From Pseudomonadota bacterium (GTDB lineage: Bacteria > Pseudomonadota > Gammaproteobacteria > Pseudomonadales > Pseudomonadaceae): DNA of 38,483 nt. Position numbers and translations under genes: made by a program. The notes beneath the pieces are model-generated. The model worked only from the letters and a program-made list of their open reading frames with translations, was not told the DNA's origin and did not search any database. Below, piece after piece: positions 15,547 through 23,234 of the stretch (the first letter of the stretch is position 1; every line of letters starts with the position of its first letter). The stretch lies in assembly GCA_023431055.1 (NCBI GenBank), contig JAEYXX010000062.1, positions 1 through 38,483 on the forward strand, read 5' to 3'.

Positions 15547-15625
15547 GGGGGCGCTGCGCGCCCCCTGATCGAATGCCCATGGCAAGAAGCTGGTGTGCAT
15601 GACGCACCCCGGGGTGCGCCATGCA
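15547..15625. other. Two strong hairpins in the exaA-pentapeptide gap
   Basis: A stem GGGGGCGC-TGC-GCGCCCCC lies at 15547-15565. A nearly perfect palindrome from TGCATGACGCACC to GGTGCGCCATGCA lies at 15596-15625, eight bases beyond the exaA stop codon. Neither is followed by a T run in the exaA direction, so they are more likely mRNA-protecting or attenuating hairpins than full terminators. Confidence 0.55.
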
Positions 15626-15633
15626 TTCAGCCT

Positions 15634-17496
15634 TTAGCGTTTGGCAGTGGTCTTGTCCCAGCTCGGCAGCTTGAACACCCAGAAGGAACCACCCTGGGCA
15701 ATCGGCTTGGTCAGGTCGGCCATGTCGCCCCCCCAGAGAGGTACGGCACCGCCGTAGCCGGCGGTTACGCCGATGTACTGCTCGCCGTCCTGTTCCCAGG
15801 TAACGGGCGGGGAGATGATTCCGGTGCCGACCTGGAACTTCCACAGCTCCTTGCCGTTCTTGGCGTCGAAGGCCTTGAAGTAGCCGTCGCCGGTGCCGGT
15901 GAATACCAGGCCACCCTTGGTGGCCAGCACCCCGGCCCACAGCGGCAGGCGCTCCTTGTGTTCCCAGGCGACCTTGCCGGTGGTCGGATTCATCGCGCGC
16001 AGGATGCCGACGTGGTCGTCATACAGGCGCTTGATGCGGAAGCCCATGCCCAGGTAGGCGGAGCCCTTCTTGTAGGTAGCTTCCTCGGCCCAGTAGTCCT
16101 CCTTCCAGTGGTTGGCCGGGACGTAGAACAGGCCGGTGTCCTGGCTGTAGGCCATCGGGTTCCAGTTCTTGCCGCCGAGGAAGGGCGGGGAGACTTCGAC
16201 CACTTCACCCTTGGTTTCACCAGGCTTGGGCTTCGGCGGGCGTTGCCCCGGATTCTCCACCGGGCGACCGGTTTCCAGGTCGATGTGGCTGGCCCAGGTG
16301 ATTTTGTCGACGAAGGGGAAGGCGTTCTTCAGCTTGCCGTTACTGCGGTCGACCACGTAGAAGAAGCCGTTGCGGTCGGCGTGGGCGGTGGCCTTGGTGA
16401 CCTTGCCGTCCTTGTCCTTGTAATCGAACAGCACCAGCTCGTTGTTGCCGGAGAAGTCCCAGGCGTCGTTCGGGGTGTGTTGGTAGAACCACTTCACTTC
16501 ACCGGTGGTGGGGTCGACGCCGACCTGGCCGGAGGTGTACAGGCTGTCGTAGTCCTTGGGGTCGCCGCCGTCGCTGGTGCGCGCCCAGCCGTTCCAAGGT
16601 GCCGGGTTGCCGGCGCCGATGATGATGGTGTTGGTCTCGGCATCGAAGCTGGCGCTCTGCCACGGGGCACCGCCGCCCTGGCTCCAGGCTTCCTTCTTGC
16701 CGGTCGGGTGGTTGGGATCATCCGGCCAGCTCGGCGCCTTGACGTCGCCGGTCGGGGTGCTGTCCTTGCCGTTCAGGCGGCCCATATGGCCTTCGACGAA
16801 CGGGCGCATCCAGACTTCCTCGCCGGTATCCGGATCGCGGGCGAAGAGTTTGCCGACCACGCCGAACTCATCGCCGGAGCTGCCGTGGATGACCAGCACC
16901 TTGCCGGTCTTGCCATCCTTCACGATGGTCGGCGCGCCGGTCATGGTGTAGCCGGCGGCGTGGTCGCCGAACTTCTTGTTCCAGATGACCTTGCCGGTGT
17001 CCTTGTTCAGCGCCACGACGCGGGCATCGAGGGTGCCGAAGTAGATCTTGTCGCCATAGATGGCGGCGCCGCGGTTGACCACGTCGCAGCATGGGCGGAT
17101 GTCGTCGGGAAGGCGGTGGCTGTAGGTCCACAGGCGCTTGCCGGTCTTGGCGTCGAGGGCGAACACGCGTGAGTAAGAGCCGGTCACGTAGACCACACCG
17201 TCGTGGATGATGGCCTGCGATTCCTGGCCGCGCTGCTTCTCGTCGCCGAAGGAATAGCTCCACGCCGGAGTCAGCTTGAACACGTTGTCGGCGTTCACCT
17301 GAGCCAGCGGGCTCCAGCGCTGGGCGTTGGTACCCATGCCGTACTGCAGCACGTTGGTGGTGGTGGTGTGGTCGTTGGCAATGTCTTCCCAGGTGACCGG
17401 CTTGGCGAGCGCGCCCTGGCTAAGCGCCAGGCCGCCGGCCAGCATCAGGGCAAGCGCCAGGGGACGCGGGGTGCTGGGTAGGTTTCTTGTTGTCAT
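15634..17496 (-). CDS. exaA: Quinoprotein ethanol dehydrogenase ExaA/PedE, calcium type
   Basis: A 620-residue periplasmic PQQ enzyme that oxidises primary alcohols and aldehydes and passes electrons to cytochrome c550. The signal peptide ends ALSQGALA before KPVTWED (cleavage after residue 31). Eight W-type propeller blades are visible (for example TGKRLWTY, TGKVIWN, TGEVKWFY, NGKELWKF). Vicinal cysteines 136-137 (RPCCDV) equal mature 105-106, and the catalytic Asp347 in AWDFSGNNE equals mature 316, the numbering of P. aeruginosa ExaA. Ser349 stands where lanthanide enzymes have a second aspartate, so this is a calcium enzyme. It diverges from exaB across a 290-base regulatory gap. ATG 17496 has GGAAG upstream; an in-frame start at 17538 is unlikely. 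Confidence 0.93.
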   Translation of the reverse strand: MTTRNLPSTPRPLALALMLAGGLALSQGALAKPVTWEDIANDHTTTTNVLQYGMGTNAQRWSPLAQVNADNVFKLTPAWSYSFGDEKQRGQESQAIIHDGVVYVTGSYSRVFALDAKTGKRLWTYSHRLPDDIRPCCDVVNRGAAIYGDKIYFGTLDARVVALNKDTGKVIWNKKFGDHAAGYTMTGAPTIVKDGKTGKVLVIHGSSGDEFGVVGKLFARDPDTGEEVWMRPFVEGHMGRLNGKDSTPTGDVKAPSWPDDPNHPTGKKEAWSQGGGAPWQSASFDAETNTIIIGAGNPAPWNGWARTSDGGDPKDYDSLYTSGQVGVDPTTGEVKWFYQHTPNDAWDFSGNNELVLFDYKDKDGKVTKATAHADRNGFFYVVDRSNGKLKNAFPFVDKITWASHIDLETGRPVENPGQRPPKPKPGETKGEVVEVSPPFLGGKNWNPMAYSQDTGLFYVPANHWKEDYWAEEATYKKGSAYLGMGFRIKRLYDDHVGILRAMNPTTGKVAWEHKERLPLWAGVLATKGGLVFTGTGDGYFKAFDAKNGKELWKFQVGTGIISPPVTWEQDGEQYIGVTAGYGGAVPLWGGDMADLTKPIAQGGSFWVFKLPSWDKTTAKR

Positions 17497-17786
17497 GGTT
17501 GTGCTTCCCGTTGAAGAAAGTGATCGCCGCAGTGGCAAGTCGATGGTGGTACCCGGCCACCTTCGCGCCTACGGAAAAACTCCCGCCTTTACCGGGAGGA
17601 TTTCCCGGCCGGGGCATGACTTGGCCTTGCTGCCAAGGCATCGCCAACACCCCCTCACAAGCCCTACTACCAAGGGACTAGAACGCGACCACCAAAGCAG
17701 CATTCGGCGCGTTGCGCGGCCTTTCTAAGATGGTCGCCACGAGCTCTGTATGGGCTGTATTGCGTGCATTAGATGAGGTCCTAGCC
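17497..17786. promoter_or_regulatory. Divergent exaA-exaB regulatory region
   Basis: The gap holds, from left to right, a palindrome CCGGGAGGATTTCCCGG (17592-17608), TGCCAAGGCAT (17631-17641) and the operator-like element at 17664-17681. The exaA promoter itself could not be placed: no clear -10/-35 pair is visible on the minus strand. The palindrome lies about 96-112 bases before the exaA start and resembles the one in the pedH leader at 23187-23203. Confidence 0.55.
17664..17731 (+). promoter_or_regulatory. exaB promoter with shared operator
   Basis: CTACTACCAAGGGACTAG at 17664-17681 and the hexamer TAAGAT at 17726-17731, 62 bases from the element start. The exaC promoter shows the same element with 15 of 18 identical bases, the same TAAGAT preceded by C and the same spacing. 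TGCCAAGG lies 37 bases before the TACCAAGG of the element in both. Confidence 0.65.
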
Positions 17787-18206
17787 ATGAACAAGAAGAT
17801 CCAATCCACCCTGGCGCTGCTGTTGCTCGCCGCATCGACCAACCTCTGGGCGCACGGTGATGTGGTACCGCAGGCGGTGAACACCGATGGCCTGGAACCG
17901 CTCGGTGAGGAATGGCTGGACGAGAACCCCTATCGCGACAACCCGCGCGCCATCGAGATCGGCTCTTCTGCCTACAACCAGAACTGCGCCGCCTGCCACG
18001 GCCTGGAAGCCAAGTCCGGCGGTATCGCCCCGGACCTGCGCCTGCTCGAGCTGGGTGCCATGGGTGACGAGTGGTACAAGGAACGGGTGATCAACGGTGC
18101 GGTGCGCGATGGCCGCGTGTACATGCCGAAGATGGCCGACTTCCTCAGCCAGGAAGCGCTGTGGGCGGTGCGTACCTACCTGGAGAGCGTGCACGTCGAG
18201 GAGTAA
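17787..18206 (+). CDS. exaB: Cytochrome c550 (ExaB/PedF), electron acceptor of the ethanol dehydrogenase
   Basis: A 139-residue soluble periplasmic cytochrome c. The signal peptide ends STNLWA before HGDVVPQ. The single heme site is CAACH (Cys67, Cys70, His71); the distal ligand is a methionine in RVYMPKMADF (Met113 or Met116). Length and sequence fit ExaB (PA1983) and PedF, which take electrons from the PQQ enzymes and hand them to the terminal oxidase. It is the first gene of the unit running to 21045, under the promoter at 17664-17731. ATG 17787 has GAGG upstream. A palindromic insertion begins at its stop codon. Confidence 0.93.
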   Translation: MNKKIQSTLALLLLAASTNLWAHGDVVPQAVNTDGLEPLGEEWLDENPYRDNPRAIEIGSSAYNQNCAACHGLEAKSGGIAPDLRLLELGAMGDEWYKERVINGAVRDGRVYMPKMADFLSQEALWAVRTYLESVHVEE

Positions 18207-18348
18207 GCGCTTGATGATAAATCTGCTGCGCTCGGCATCTCGCGCTCCGGCGGTGCTCGCAATGCTCATGTATTTCAATACATTCCGCTTGCTGCGCGCA
18301 GGCCCAGCGCGACCTGCCATCGCTCGCGACGATTTCTTCATAAGCGCT
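18204..18348. mobile_element. Symmetric palindromic element (MITE-like) between exaB and the pedG-like gene
   Basis: The whole segment is an imperfect palindrome centred near 18276, where ATGTATTTCAATACAT (18268-18283) forms the tip. The left end AGCGCTTGATGATAAATC matches the inverse of the right end (AGCGCTTATGAAGAAATC). TAAGCGCT occurs at both edges (18204-18211 and 18341-18348), as a target duplication or as part of the terminal repeat. There is no coding capacity of its own. The class is inferred from structure only. Confidence 0.6.
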
Positions 18349-18354
18349 CGCGCA

Positions 18355-19227
18355 ATGCGCCGGCTGATCCTCCTGTGTGGCCTGCTGTTTTTCCTGGGTA
18401 CGGCCCAGGCGCAGGTGCGCGACTTCGACCGCATCACCGAGTCGGGCACCCTGCGCGTGGCGCTGTACCAGAACTTCCCGCCCTACAGCTACGAGCAGGA
18501 CGGTCAGCCGCGTGGCGTCGACTACGAGCTGGCCAAGGCGTTGGCCGAAGGGCTTGGGCTGAAGCTGGAAGTGATGTGGGCGCCGCCGGGTGAAAAGCTC
18601 GATGATGATCTGCGCGACTACATCTGGCGTGGCCGGGTGACTGCGCAGGGCCAACTGGCCGATGTGATGCTGCGTGTGCCTTACGACCGCGACTACGCGC
18701 AGATGCGCAACGAGCTGGGTGAGCTGGTCAACGAGCTCGTGGTGATGTTCGGCCCCTATCAGCGTGAGCGCTGGCAACTGGCGTTCGACCGTCGTCGTCT
18801 GCCCGAGGTGCCGAGCATTCATGCCTTGCGCCAGCATCCGGTGGGTGTCGAGGTGGAGAGTGTGCCGTCGTTCTACCTGAGTTCGGTGCAGGACGGCCTG
18901 CTCAGCCAGGAAACCCGCCATTACCCAACGCCGAAGCTGGCTTTTGCGGCCATGCAGGGTGGTGAAGTGGATGCGGTGATGGCGCTGCGTGGCGAGGTGG
19001 ACTGGCTGTTGCACGAGGCCGATGACCCGCAACTGGCACTGGCCGAGAACGCCTACCCGGACATGGGTCGGCAGATCTGGGAAATCGGCATGGCGGTGCA
19101 CGAAACCAATCGGCAACTGGCCTATGCCCTGGAAGAACAGCTGGAAAACCTGATTCTCGACGGCTCGCTCGAACGCCTGTACGCGCGCTACGGGCTGCGC
19201 TTTGAGAAGCCGGAACAATACCAATAA
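18355..19227 (+). CDS. pedG: Periplasmic binding protein associated with quinoprotein dehydrogenases (PedG-like)
   Basis: A 290-residue protein with a signal peptide MRRLILLCGLLFFLGTAQAQ. The mature part is a type II, amino-acid-type binding fold: GTLRVALYQNFPPYSYEQDG near the start, DYELAKALAEGLGL, GRVTAQGQLADVMLRVPYDRDYAQM and a closing LERLYARYGLRF. Proteins of this family (PedG, MoxJ-like) are coded beside PQQ dehydrogenases and are thought to help their maturation or bind small ligands; here no transporter partner is adjacent. The start is uncertain. ATG 18355 gives a proper signal peptide but lacks a Shine-Dalgarno; ATG 18214, inside the palindromic element, has GAGGAG upstream but would add 47 residues with no export signal at the very N-terminus. 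Confidence 0.8.
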   Translation: MRRLILLCGLLFFLGTAQAQVRDFDRITESGTLRVALYQNFPPYSYEQDGQPRGVDYELAKALAEGLGLKLEVMWAPPGEKLDDDLRDYIWRGRVTAQGQLADVMLRVPYDRDYAQMRNELGELVNELVVMFGPYQRERWQLAFDRRRLPEVPSIHALRQHPVGVEVESVPSFYLSSVQDGLLSQETRHYPTPKLAFAAMQGGEVDAVMALRGEVDWLLHEADDPQLALAENAYPDMGRQIWEIGMAVHETNRQLAYALEEQLENLILDGSLERLYARYGLRFEKPEQYQ

Positions 19228-19248
19228 GAGTCGAGCCGGAGGTGGGCG

Positions 19249-19998
19249 ATGGATTGGCGTAGCCTGATGTTGCTGGCCCTGTTTACCTGGGCCTGGGAAG
19301 CAAGGGCCGCCGCGCCCGATCCGGTCACCTCGGTGATGTGGGACTACTACCACCAGCGTCTGCTCAACGGTGAGACCTTCGTCTTCGACGACAAGGTTCG
19401 CCTCGAGGTACCGCCGTTCGCCGAGGATGCGCGCCAGGTGCCGATCCAGATCGACGCCAGCGCCTACCGCGGCAAGGTCAAGCGCATTCTCGCCTGGGCC
19501 GAGCTCAATCCGATCCCGCGTATTCTCGACTTCGCCCCCGGTGAGCATCTGGAGCCGAGCCTGGCCATTCGCATCCGTGTCGAGCAGGCCACGCCGATTC
19601 GCGCGGCGGTGCTCACCGACGATGGCGTCTGGCATATCGGCTCGGCTCGCGTCGAAGCAGCAGGCGGCGGTTGCACCGCGCCCAGCGTGGTGCGCGCCGA
19701 GGCCGGCTGGGAGGAGCGCCTGGGTCAGGTACTGGGCAAGCGCTTCGTGCGCGGTGAGGACAGCCGCCTGCGCCTGCAGGTGTCGCACCCGATGGATAAC
19801 GGCCTGGTCGGCGGTATCCCCGAGTTCTATATCGAGCAAGCCGAGTTGCGCGATACCGATGGCCAGGTGCTGGGGCGTATCGAGCTGTTCCCAGCGGTTA
19901 GCGAGAACCCGACGCTGACCTTCGATCTGCGCGGCGACCGGCAGGCCGAGCTGTGGTTGCGCGACAACAACGGCAACGAATTCCGGGCCGCGTTCTGA
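19249..19998 (+). CDS. SoxYZ-like carrier protein, quinoprotein-associated
   Basis: A 249-residue periplasmic protein with a signal peptide (about 1-21). The N-terminal half resembles SoxY and ends in a flexible GGGCTAPS arm with Cys142, the place where SoxY carries sulfur intermediates on a terminal GGCGG-type arm. The C-terminal half (about 150-249: RLRLQVSHPMDNG, IEQAELRD, PTLTFDLRGDRQAELWLRDNNG) resembles SoxZ. The two are fused in one chain. Fusions of this kind occur next to PQQ alcohol dehydrogenases rather than thiosulfate oxidation genes, and none of the catalytic sox genes is present here. It may carry a substrate covalently on Cys142; that is inference. GGAGG precedes ATG 19249. 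Confidence 0.85.
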   Translation: MDWRSLMLLALFTWAWEARAAAPDPVTSVMWDYYHQRLLNGETFVFDDKVRLEVPPFAEDARQVPIQIDASAYRGKVKRILAWAELNPIPRILDFAPGEHLEPSLAIRIRVEQATPIRAAVLTDDGVWHIGSARVEAAGGGCTAPSVVRAEAGWEERLGQVLGKRFVRGEDSRLRLQVSHPMDNGLVGGIPEFYIEQAELRDTDGQVLGRIELFPAVSENPTLTFDLRGDRQAELWLRDNNGNEFRAAF

Positions 19999-20009
19999 CG
20001 ACGGTTCTA

Positions 20010-20090
20010 TTCGCCGCGGCGCGGCTCCTACAAGAACCAACAATGCTCGCCCAGTCTGTAGGAGCCCCGCCTCGGGGCGAAGCTCGCGGC
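20010..20090. repeat. Inverted repeats of the GTAGGAGCC... family
   Basis: TTCGCCGCGGCGCGGCTCCT (20010-20029) faces TGTAGGAGCCCCGCCTCGGG (from 20057). They sit between the SoxYZ-like gene and the hydrolase gene within the exaB unit. Confidence 0.6.
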
Positions 20091-20115
20091 TCAGGCAGAT
20101 TTCGAGGAGAAAAGC

Positions 20116-21045
20116 ATGCGCTGGATACTGTTTCTGCTGGCTCTCGGTACCGGGTTTGCCCAGGCGCTCGACTACCACCTGCAACCCCGACAGATCGCCG
20201 AGGGTGTCTGGTTGCTGGAGGGCAGTACCGATAATTTCGCGGCGGAAAACGGCGGCAATATCGTCAACGTCGGCTTTATCGAAACCGCAGACGGCGTGGT
20301 GGTGATCGACACCGGGCCGTCGCGTCGCTACGGCGAGGCGCTGCGCCAGAACATCGAGAAAACCACCGGCAAGCCGGTGCTGCGCGTGTTGCTGACCCAC
20401 CATCACCCCGATCATGTGCTGGGCAACCAGGCTTTCGCCGGGGTGCGCATCGCGGCATTGCCCGAGACCACCCGGTTGCTGGCCGAACAGGGCGATGTCA
20501 TGGCGGAGAACATGTACCGTCTGGTCGGCGACTGGATGCGCGGCACCGAGGTGGTGTTGCCCAACGAGGAGGTGCAGGAGGGCACGCTGGAAATTGGCGG
20601 TAGGCGCCTGCAACTGCTGGCGCTACGGGGGCATACCGGCGCCGACCTGGCGATTCTGGATGAGCGCACGGGCGTGCTGTTCGCCGGCGATATCCTGTTC
20701 TACCAGCGCGCGCTGACCACGCCGAACAGCCCCGGGCTGGACGTGTGGCTGGCCGATCTGGACCGGCTCGAAGCAATGTCATGGAAGCAGATCGTGCCCG
20801 GCCATGGCCCGGTGACCACTGATGCGGCGCCGTTCGTGCAGATGCGTGATTACCTGGGCTGGCTCGATGGCTTGCTGCGTCAGGGGGCAGAGCAGGGCGC
20901 GGAGATGAACGAACTGATTCGTGCGCCGATCCCCGATCGCTTCGCCCAGGTCAACCTGTCGCGTTATGAGCTGATCCGCAGCGTTAGCCATCTGTACCCG
21001 CGCTACGAGCGCAACGCTATGGGGCGGGTGGATACCACCCCGTAG
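20116..21045 (+). CDS. Quinoprotein relay system zinc metallohydrolase (metallo-beta-lactamase fold)
   Basis: A 309-residue protein with a signal peptide (about 1-17, FAQA before LDYHL). It has the metallo-beta-lactamase metal motif THHHPDH (His95, His97, Asp99, His100), a later GHTGAD histidine near 172, the bridging Asp in FAGDILF and a final GHGP histidine. All ligands for a two-zinc site appear intact. It is of the SoxH-like type named for quinoprotein relay systems, always found with the SoxYZ-like carrier. The likely job is hydrolysing a thioester or similar bond on the carrier, but this has not been shown. Preceded by GAGGAG at good spacing. Last gene of the exaB unit. Confidence 0.87.
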   Translation: MRWILFLLALGTGFAQALDYHLQPRQIAEGVWLLEGSTDNFAAENGGNIVNVGFIETADGVVVIDTGPSRRYGEALRQNIEKTTGKPVLRVLLTHHHPDHVLGNQAFAGVRIAALPETTRLLAEQGDVMAENMYRLVGDWMRGTEVVLPNEEVQEGTLEIGGRRLQLLALRGHTGADLAILDERTGVLFAGDILFYQRALTTPNSPGLDVWLADLDRLEAMSWKQIVPGHGPVTTDAAPFVQMRDYLGWLDGLLRQGAEQGAEMNELIRAPIPDRFAQVNLSRYELIRSVSHLYPRYERNAMGRVDTTP

Positions 21046-21256
21046 GAGCCCGCTTGCGGGCGATGGAGTTGGCCGGTTGGCTTTATCGCTGGCAAGCGGG
21101 CTTCTGCAGGAGCAGCAGCTTCGTAGCCCGGATGAAATCCGGGGGAAATATGCTCGCTATCCCCGGATTTCATCCGGGCTACAGGCAGCTCCTGTGGGAG
21201 GGGCTTTAGCCGCGACTTGCGTATAGAAAGTGTCGCCGCTGAAGCGCCTCCCACAT
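21042..21256. repeat. Cluster of three palindromic repeats
   Basis: Three units are packed head to tail after the hydrolase gene: CGTAGGAGCCCGCTTGCGGGC with its inverse GCAAGCGGGCTTCTGCAGGAG (21042-21112), GTAGCCCGGATGAAATCCGG with CCGGATTTCATCCGGGCTAC (about 21124-21182), and TGTGGGAGGGGCTTTAGCCG with GCTGAAGCGCCTCCCACA (about 21193-21255). The hydrolase gene and the gene at 21268 converge here, so the cluster may act as a shared transcript end. Confidence 0.7.
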
Positions 21257-21267
21257 TACGTCTGGGG

Positions 21268-21654
21268 CTACAGCTCTTCGTCGTCACGAATCAGTACGTA
21301 ATGGCGACCTTGCTCGGTCTCTTCGTGGTCGTAGACGTAATACATAACCACTTCGCCCAGCCTGGACTGCACGGCCACATAATCACCGCTCTCGGGCATG
21401 AAGAAGTCCCGAGTCGCCGGCTTGGCCAGGCATTCGATATGGGCGCTGACGAAGTGGGTGGGGTCTTCTTCGCCGTAGTAGTCCTCGCGCTGGTGCGCAT
21501 CCCAATCCTGCGGCGGCTCGAAGGCGCCGGTGATCAGCACCTTGCCGTCGCCCAGGTCCTGCTCTTCGGCATCCGGGTCCTGCTCGTCCGGGCGATAGAC
21601 CGTGCAGTCCAGTGCATCGGGATGGTTGAGAATTTCCTGGCGAGGATGGGGCAC
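21268..21654 (-). CDS. Small acidic conserved hypothetical protein
   Basis: A 128-residue cytoplasmic protein without signal or membrane segments. It is very acidic (for example RPDEQDPDAEEQDLGDG and YDHEETEQG). It contains a single cysteine pair far apart (DCTVY, IECLAK) and no recognised motif. The start is GTG at 21654, with GGAG six bases upstream. I do not recognise a function. It lies downstream of and in the same direction as the LivJ-type binding protein, across a gap of about 100 bases, so they may share a transcript. Confidence 0.65.
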   Translation of the reverse strand: MPHPRQEILNHPDALDCTVYRPDEQDPDAEEQDLGDGKVLITGAFEPPQDWDAHQREDYYGEEDPTHFVSAHIECLAKPATRDFFMPESGDYVAVQSRLGEVVMYYVYDHEETEQGRHYVLIRDDEEL

Positions 21655-21753
21655 GGGCGTCTCCGGTCAGAATGTGCAGGCGGCCAAGTGTCGGGCAAAG
21701 CCGGGGCCGCCGCAATCTTCGCGGAACCTGTACAGCCTGCTTGGTGACGGAGG

Positions 21754-22986
21754 TCACTGCAGGCTGAGCACTTCGCCGCGCTCCTGGATCCATTCGTCAT
21801 GGCTGGGCGCGGCCTGTTCGCCGCTCATGCGGTGGATGATCTCGAAGTAATGTTGCTTGAGGGTGTCACGCATGATCTGGTCACGCTTGCGCACGCGCAC
21901 GGCGTAGATGCTCTGCAGATTCTGATGGTCGAAGTCGCGCCATTGCTGCTCGTCCTTGAGCAACTGGTAGCGGTGGCCTTCGAGTGCGGTGATCAGGGTT
22001 TCGGCGTCGGTGCTGGCGCTACGCCTGACTGCATCGGCCCATTGCCGGACGACGGTGTAGGCAGAGGCCGCGGTACCGCCCGGATACTCCTGATGCTCGC
22101 GCAGATAGCGTTCGACGAAGCGTTGGCCGGCCTCGCTGTTTTCCAGTTTCGGGGTGTCCCAGGTCCAGGTTTCGGTGCCGATCACGTCTTCCATTACCTG
22201 CGGGCCAACCTGCTGGACCAGGCTCTTGGTCAGGTTCGGCACGATGATCTGCATGCGCTGCTTCAGGCCCATGTTGTGAGCCATGCGCATGCTGCGTTGC
22301 AGGTTGTCGCCGAGTAGCGCCAGGACCAGCACGTCGGCACCGCTCGCCGCAGCCTTGTCCATGGCGGCGCGGTATTGCTCGCGGCGCAACGGGCCGGGGG
22401 GCAGGGCGCTGCGGCCATGACGGGCACGGTCAGCGCTGCCGGTGGCCAGGCGCAGGGTCTGCTCGATGCTGCGACCCCAGGCATCGTCGATGACGATGTA
22501 GTGATAACGCTGGCGCGGCAGATGCCAGGACAGGTACTCGCCGAGCACCCGCGCACTCATCCAGGCGCTGCCGGATTCGCGAAACAGGTAGCGCTGGCCT
22601 GCCTGGCCGGTGACTTCGTTGGCGTAACCGAGGGTGGCGAAATACAGCAGACCCAACTCGCGGGCCCGTTGCCCAGCGGCGATGGCCTCTTCGCTGGTGG
22701 CGCCGCCAAAGACCATGCGTGCACCCTGGCTGGCGAAGTGGTCGACGTTGCGTGTGGCCTGGGCCGCATCGGAGTCGGTGTTCTCGCTGAGCAGCTCCAG
22801 CGGCTGGCCGAGCAGGCCCCCTTGCCGGTTGAGCGCCTCGACGGCGAGCAGGGCGCCGCGGCGCAGTTCCAGGCCTTCATCCTTGTAGTTGCCGGTTCGC
22901 GGATAGTTGAGGCCAATCTTCAGGCTTTCGGCCTGCGCCTGGCCAAGCAACGCGGCCAGTAGCAGTGCGAGCAGTACGCGTCCCAT
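21754..22986 (-). CDS. LivJ-type (branched-chain amino acid type) periplasmic binding protein
   Basis: A 410-residue protein with a short signal peptide ending LLGQAQA before [13 protein letters not shown]. It has the type I fold of Peripla_BP_6 proteins: the opening [60 protein letters not shown], and the hinge region with [17 protein letters not shown]. No permease or ATPase genes accompany it, so it may work with the ABC operon at 8070-11930, with a distant Liv system, or as a sensor. It diverges from pedH. ATG 22986 is chosen over ATG 22992 because AAGGAG is seven bases upstream of the former and only one from the latter. Confidence 0.8.
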   Translation of the reverse strand: MGRVLLALLLAALLGQAQAESLKIGLNYPRTGNYKDEGLELRRGALLAVEALNRQGGLLGQPLELLSENTDSDAAQATRNVDHFASQGARMVFGGATSEEAIAAGQRARELGLLYFATLGYANEVTGQAGQRYLFRESGSAWMSARVLGEYLSWHLPRQRYHYIVIDDAWGRSIEQTLRLATGSADRARHGRSALPPGPLRREQYRAAMDKAAASGADVLVLALLGDNLQRSMRMAHNMGLKQRMQIIVPNLTKSLVQQVGPQVMEDVIGTETWTWDTPKLENSEAGQRFVERYLREHQEYPGGTAASAYTVVRQWADAVRRSASTDAETLITALEGHRYQLLKDEQQWRDFDHQNLQSIYAVRVRKRDQIMRDTLKQHYFEIIHRMSGEQAAPSHDEWIQERGEVLSLQ

Positions 22987-23234
22987 GGGCATTCTCCTTA
23001 TGGTTGGGAGGTGCCTTTCTACGGGCCGCGTCATTCCTGCACCATGGGCTTTTGGTGGCGCCTGGTTGCTACTTGCGGCGATCTGTCCAGGGGCGGGTAC
23101 GGCAGGTATTGCTACCAAGGAACGAGGAAAATCGGCTGGGGGTGCAATTGTTGGGTGGCCTGTGCGAGCCAAGAATTTGCGGCAGACCGGGAAAATTTCC
23201 CGGCAATAACAATGAACCCGCAGAGGTAGCCGCA
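22987..23234. promoter_or_regulatory. Divergent regulatory region between the LivJ-type gene and pedH
   Basis: This 248-base gap contains an operator-like TTGCTACCAAGGAACGAG (23109-23126; 14 of 18 bases equal to the exaB element), the hexamer AAGAAT at 23171-23176 (62 bases from the element start) and the palindrome CCGGGAAAATTTCCCGG (23187-23203) in the predicted pedH leader. GAGG lies before the pedH start. The minus-strand promoter could not be placed. Confidence 0.55.

Noticed and set aside
17264..17500. In-frame upstream start for exaA at 17538
   Set aside because: The extra 14 residues would precede the signal peptide and there is no ribosome site; ATG 17496 gives mature numbering equal to known ExaA.
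18214..19227. Longer start for the PedG-like protein at ATG 18214
   Set aside because: It has a good ribosome site, but the start lies inside the palindromic element and would bury the signal peptide behind 47 extra residues. ATG 18355 is kept, with the doubt noted.
23177..23234. Riboswitch or metal-sensing RNA in the pedH leader
   Set aside because: The leader is only about 50 bases long, and the sole structure is the short palindrome, which is better read as a protein-binding site.
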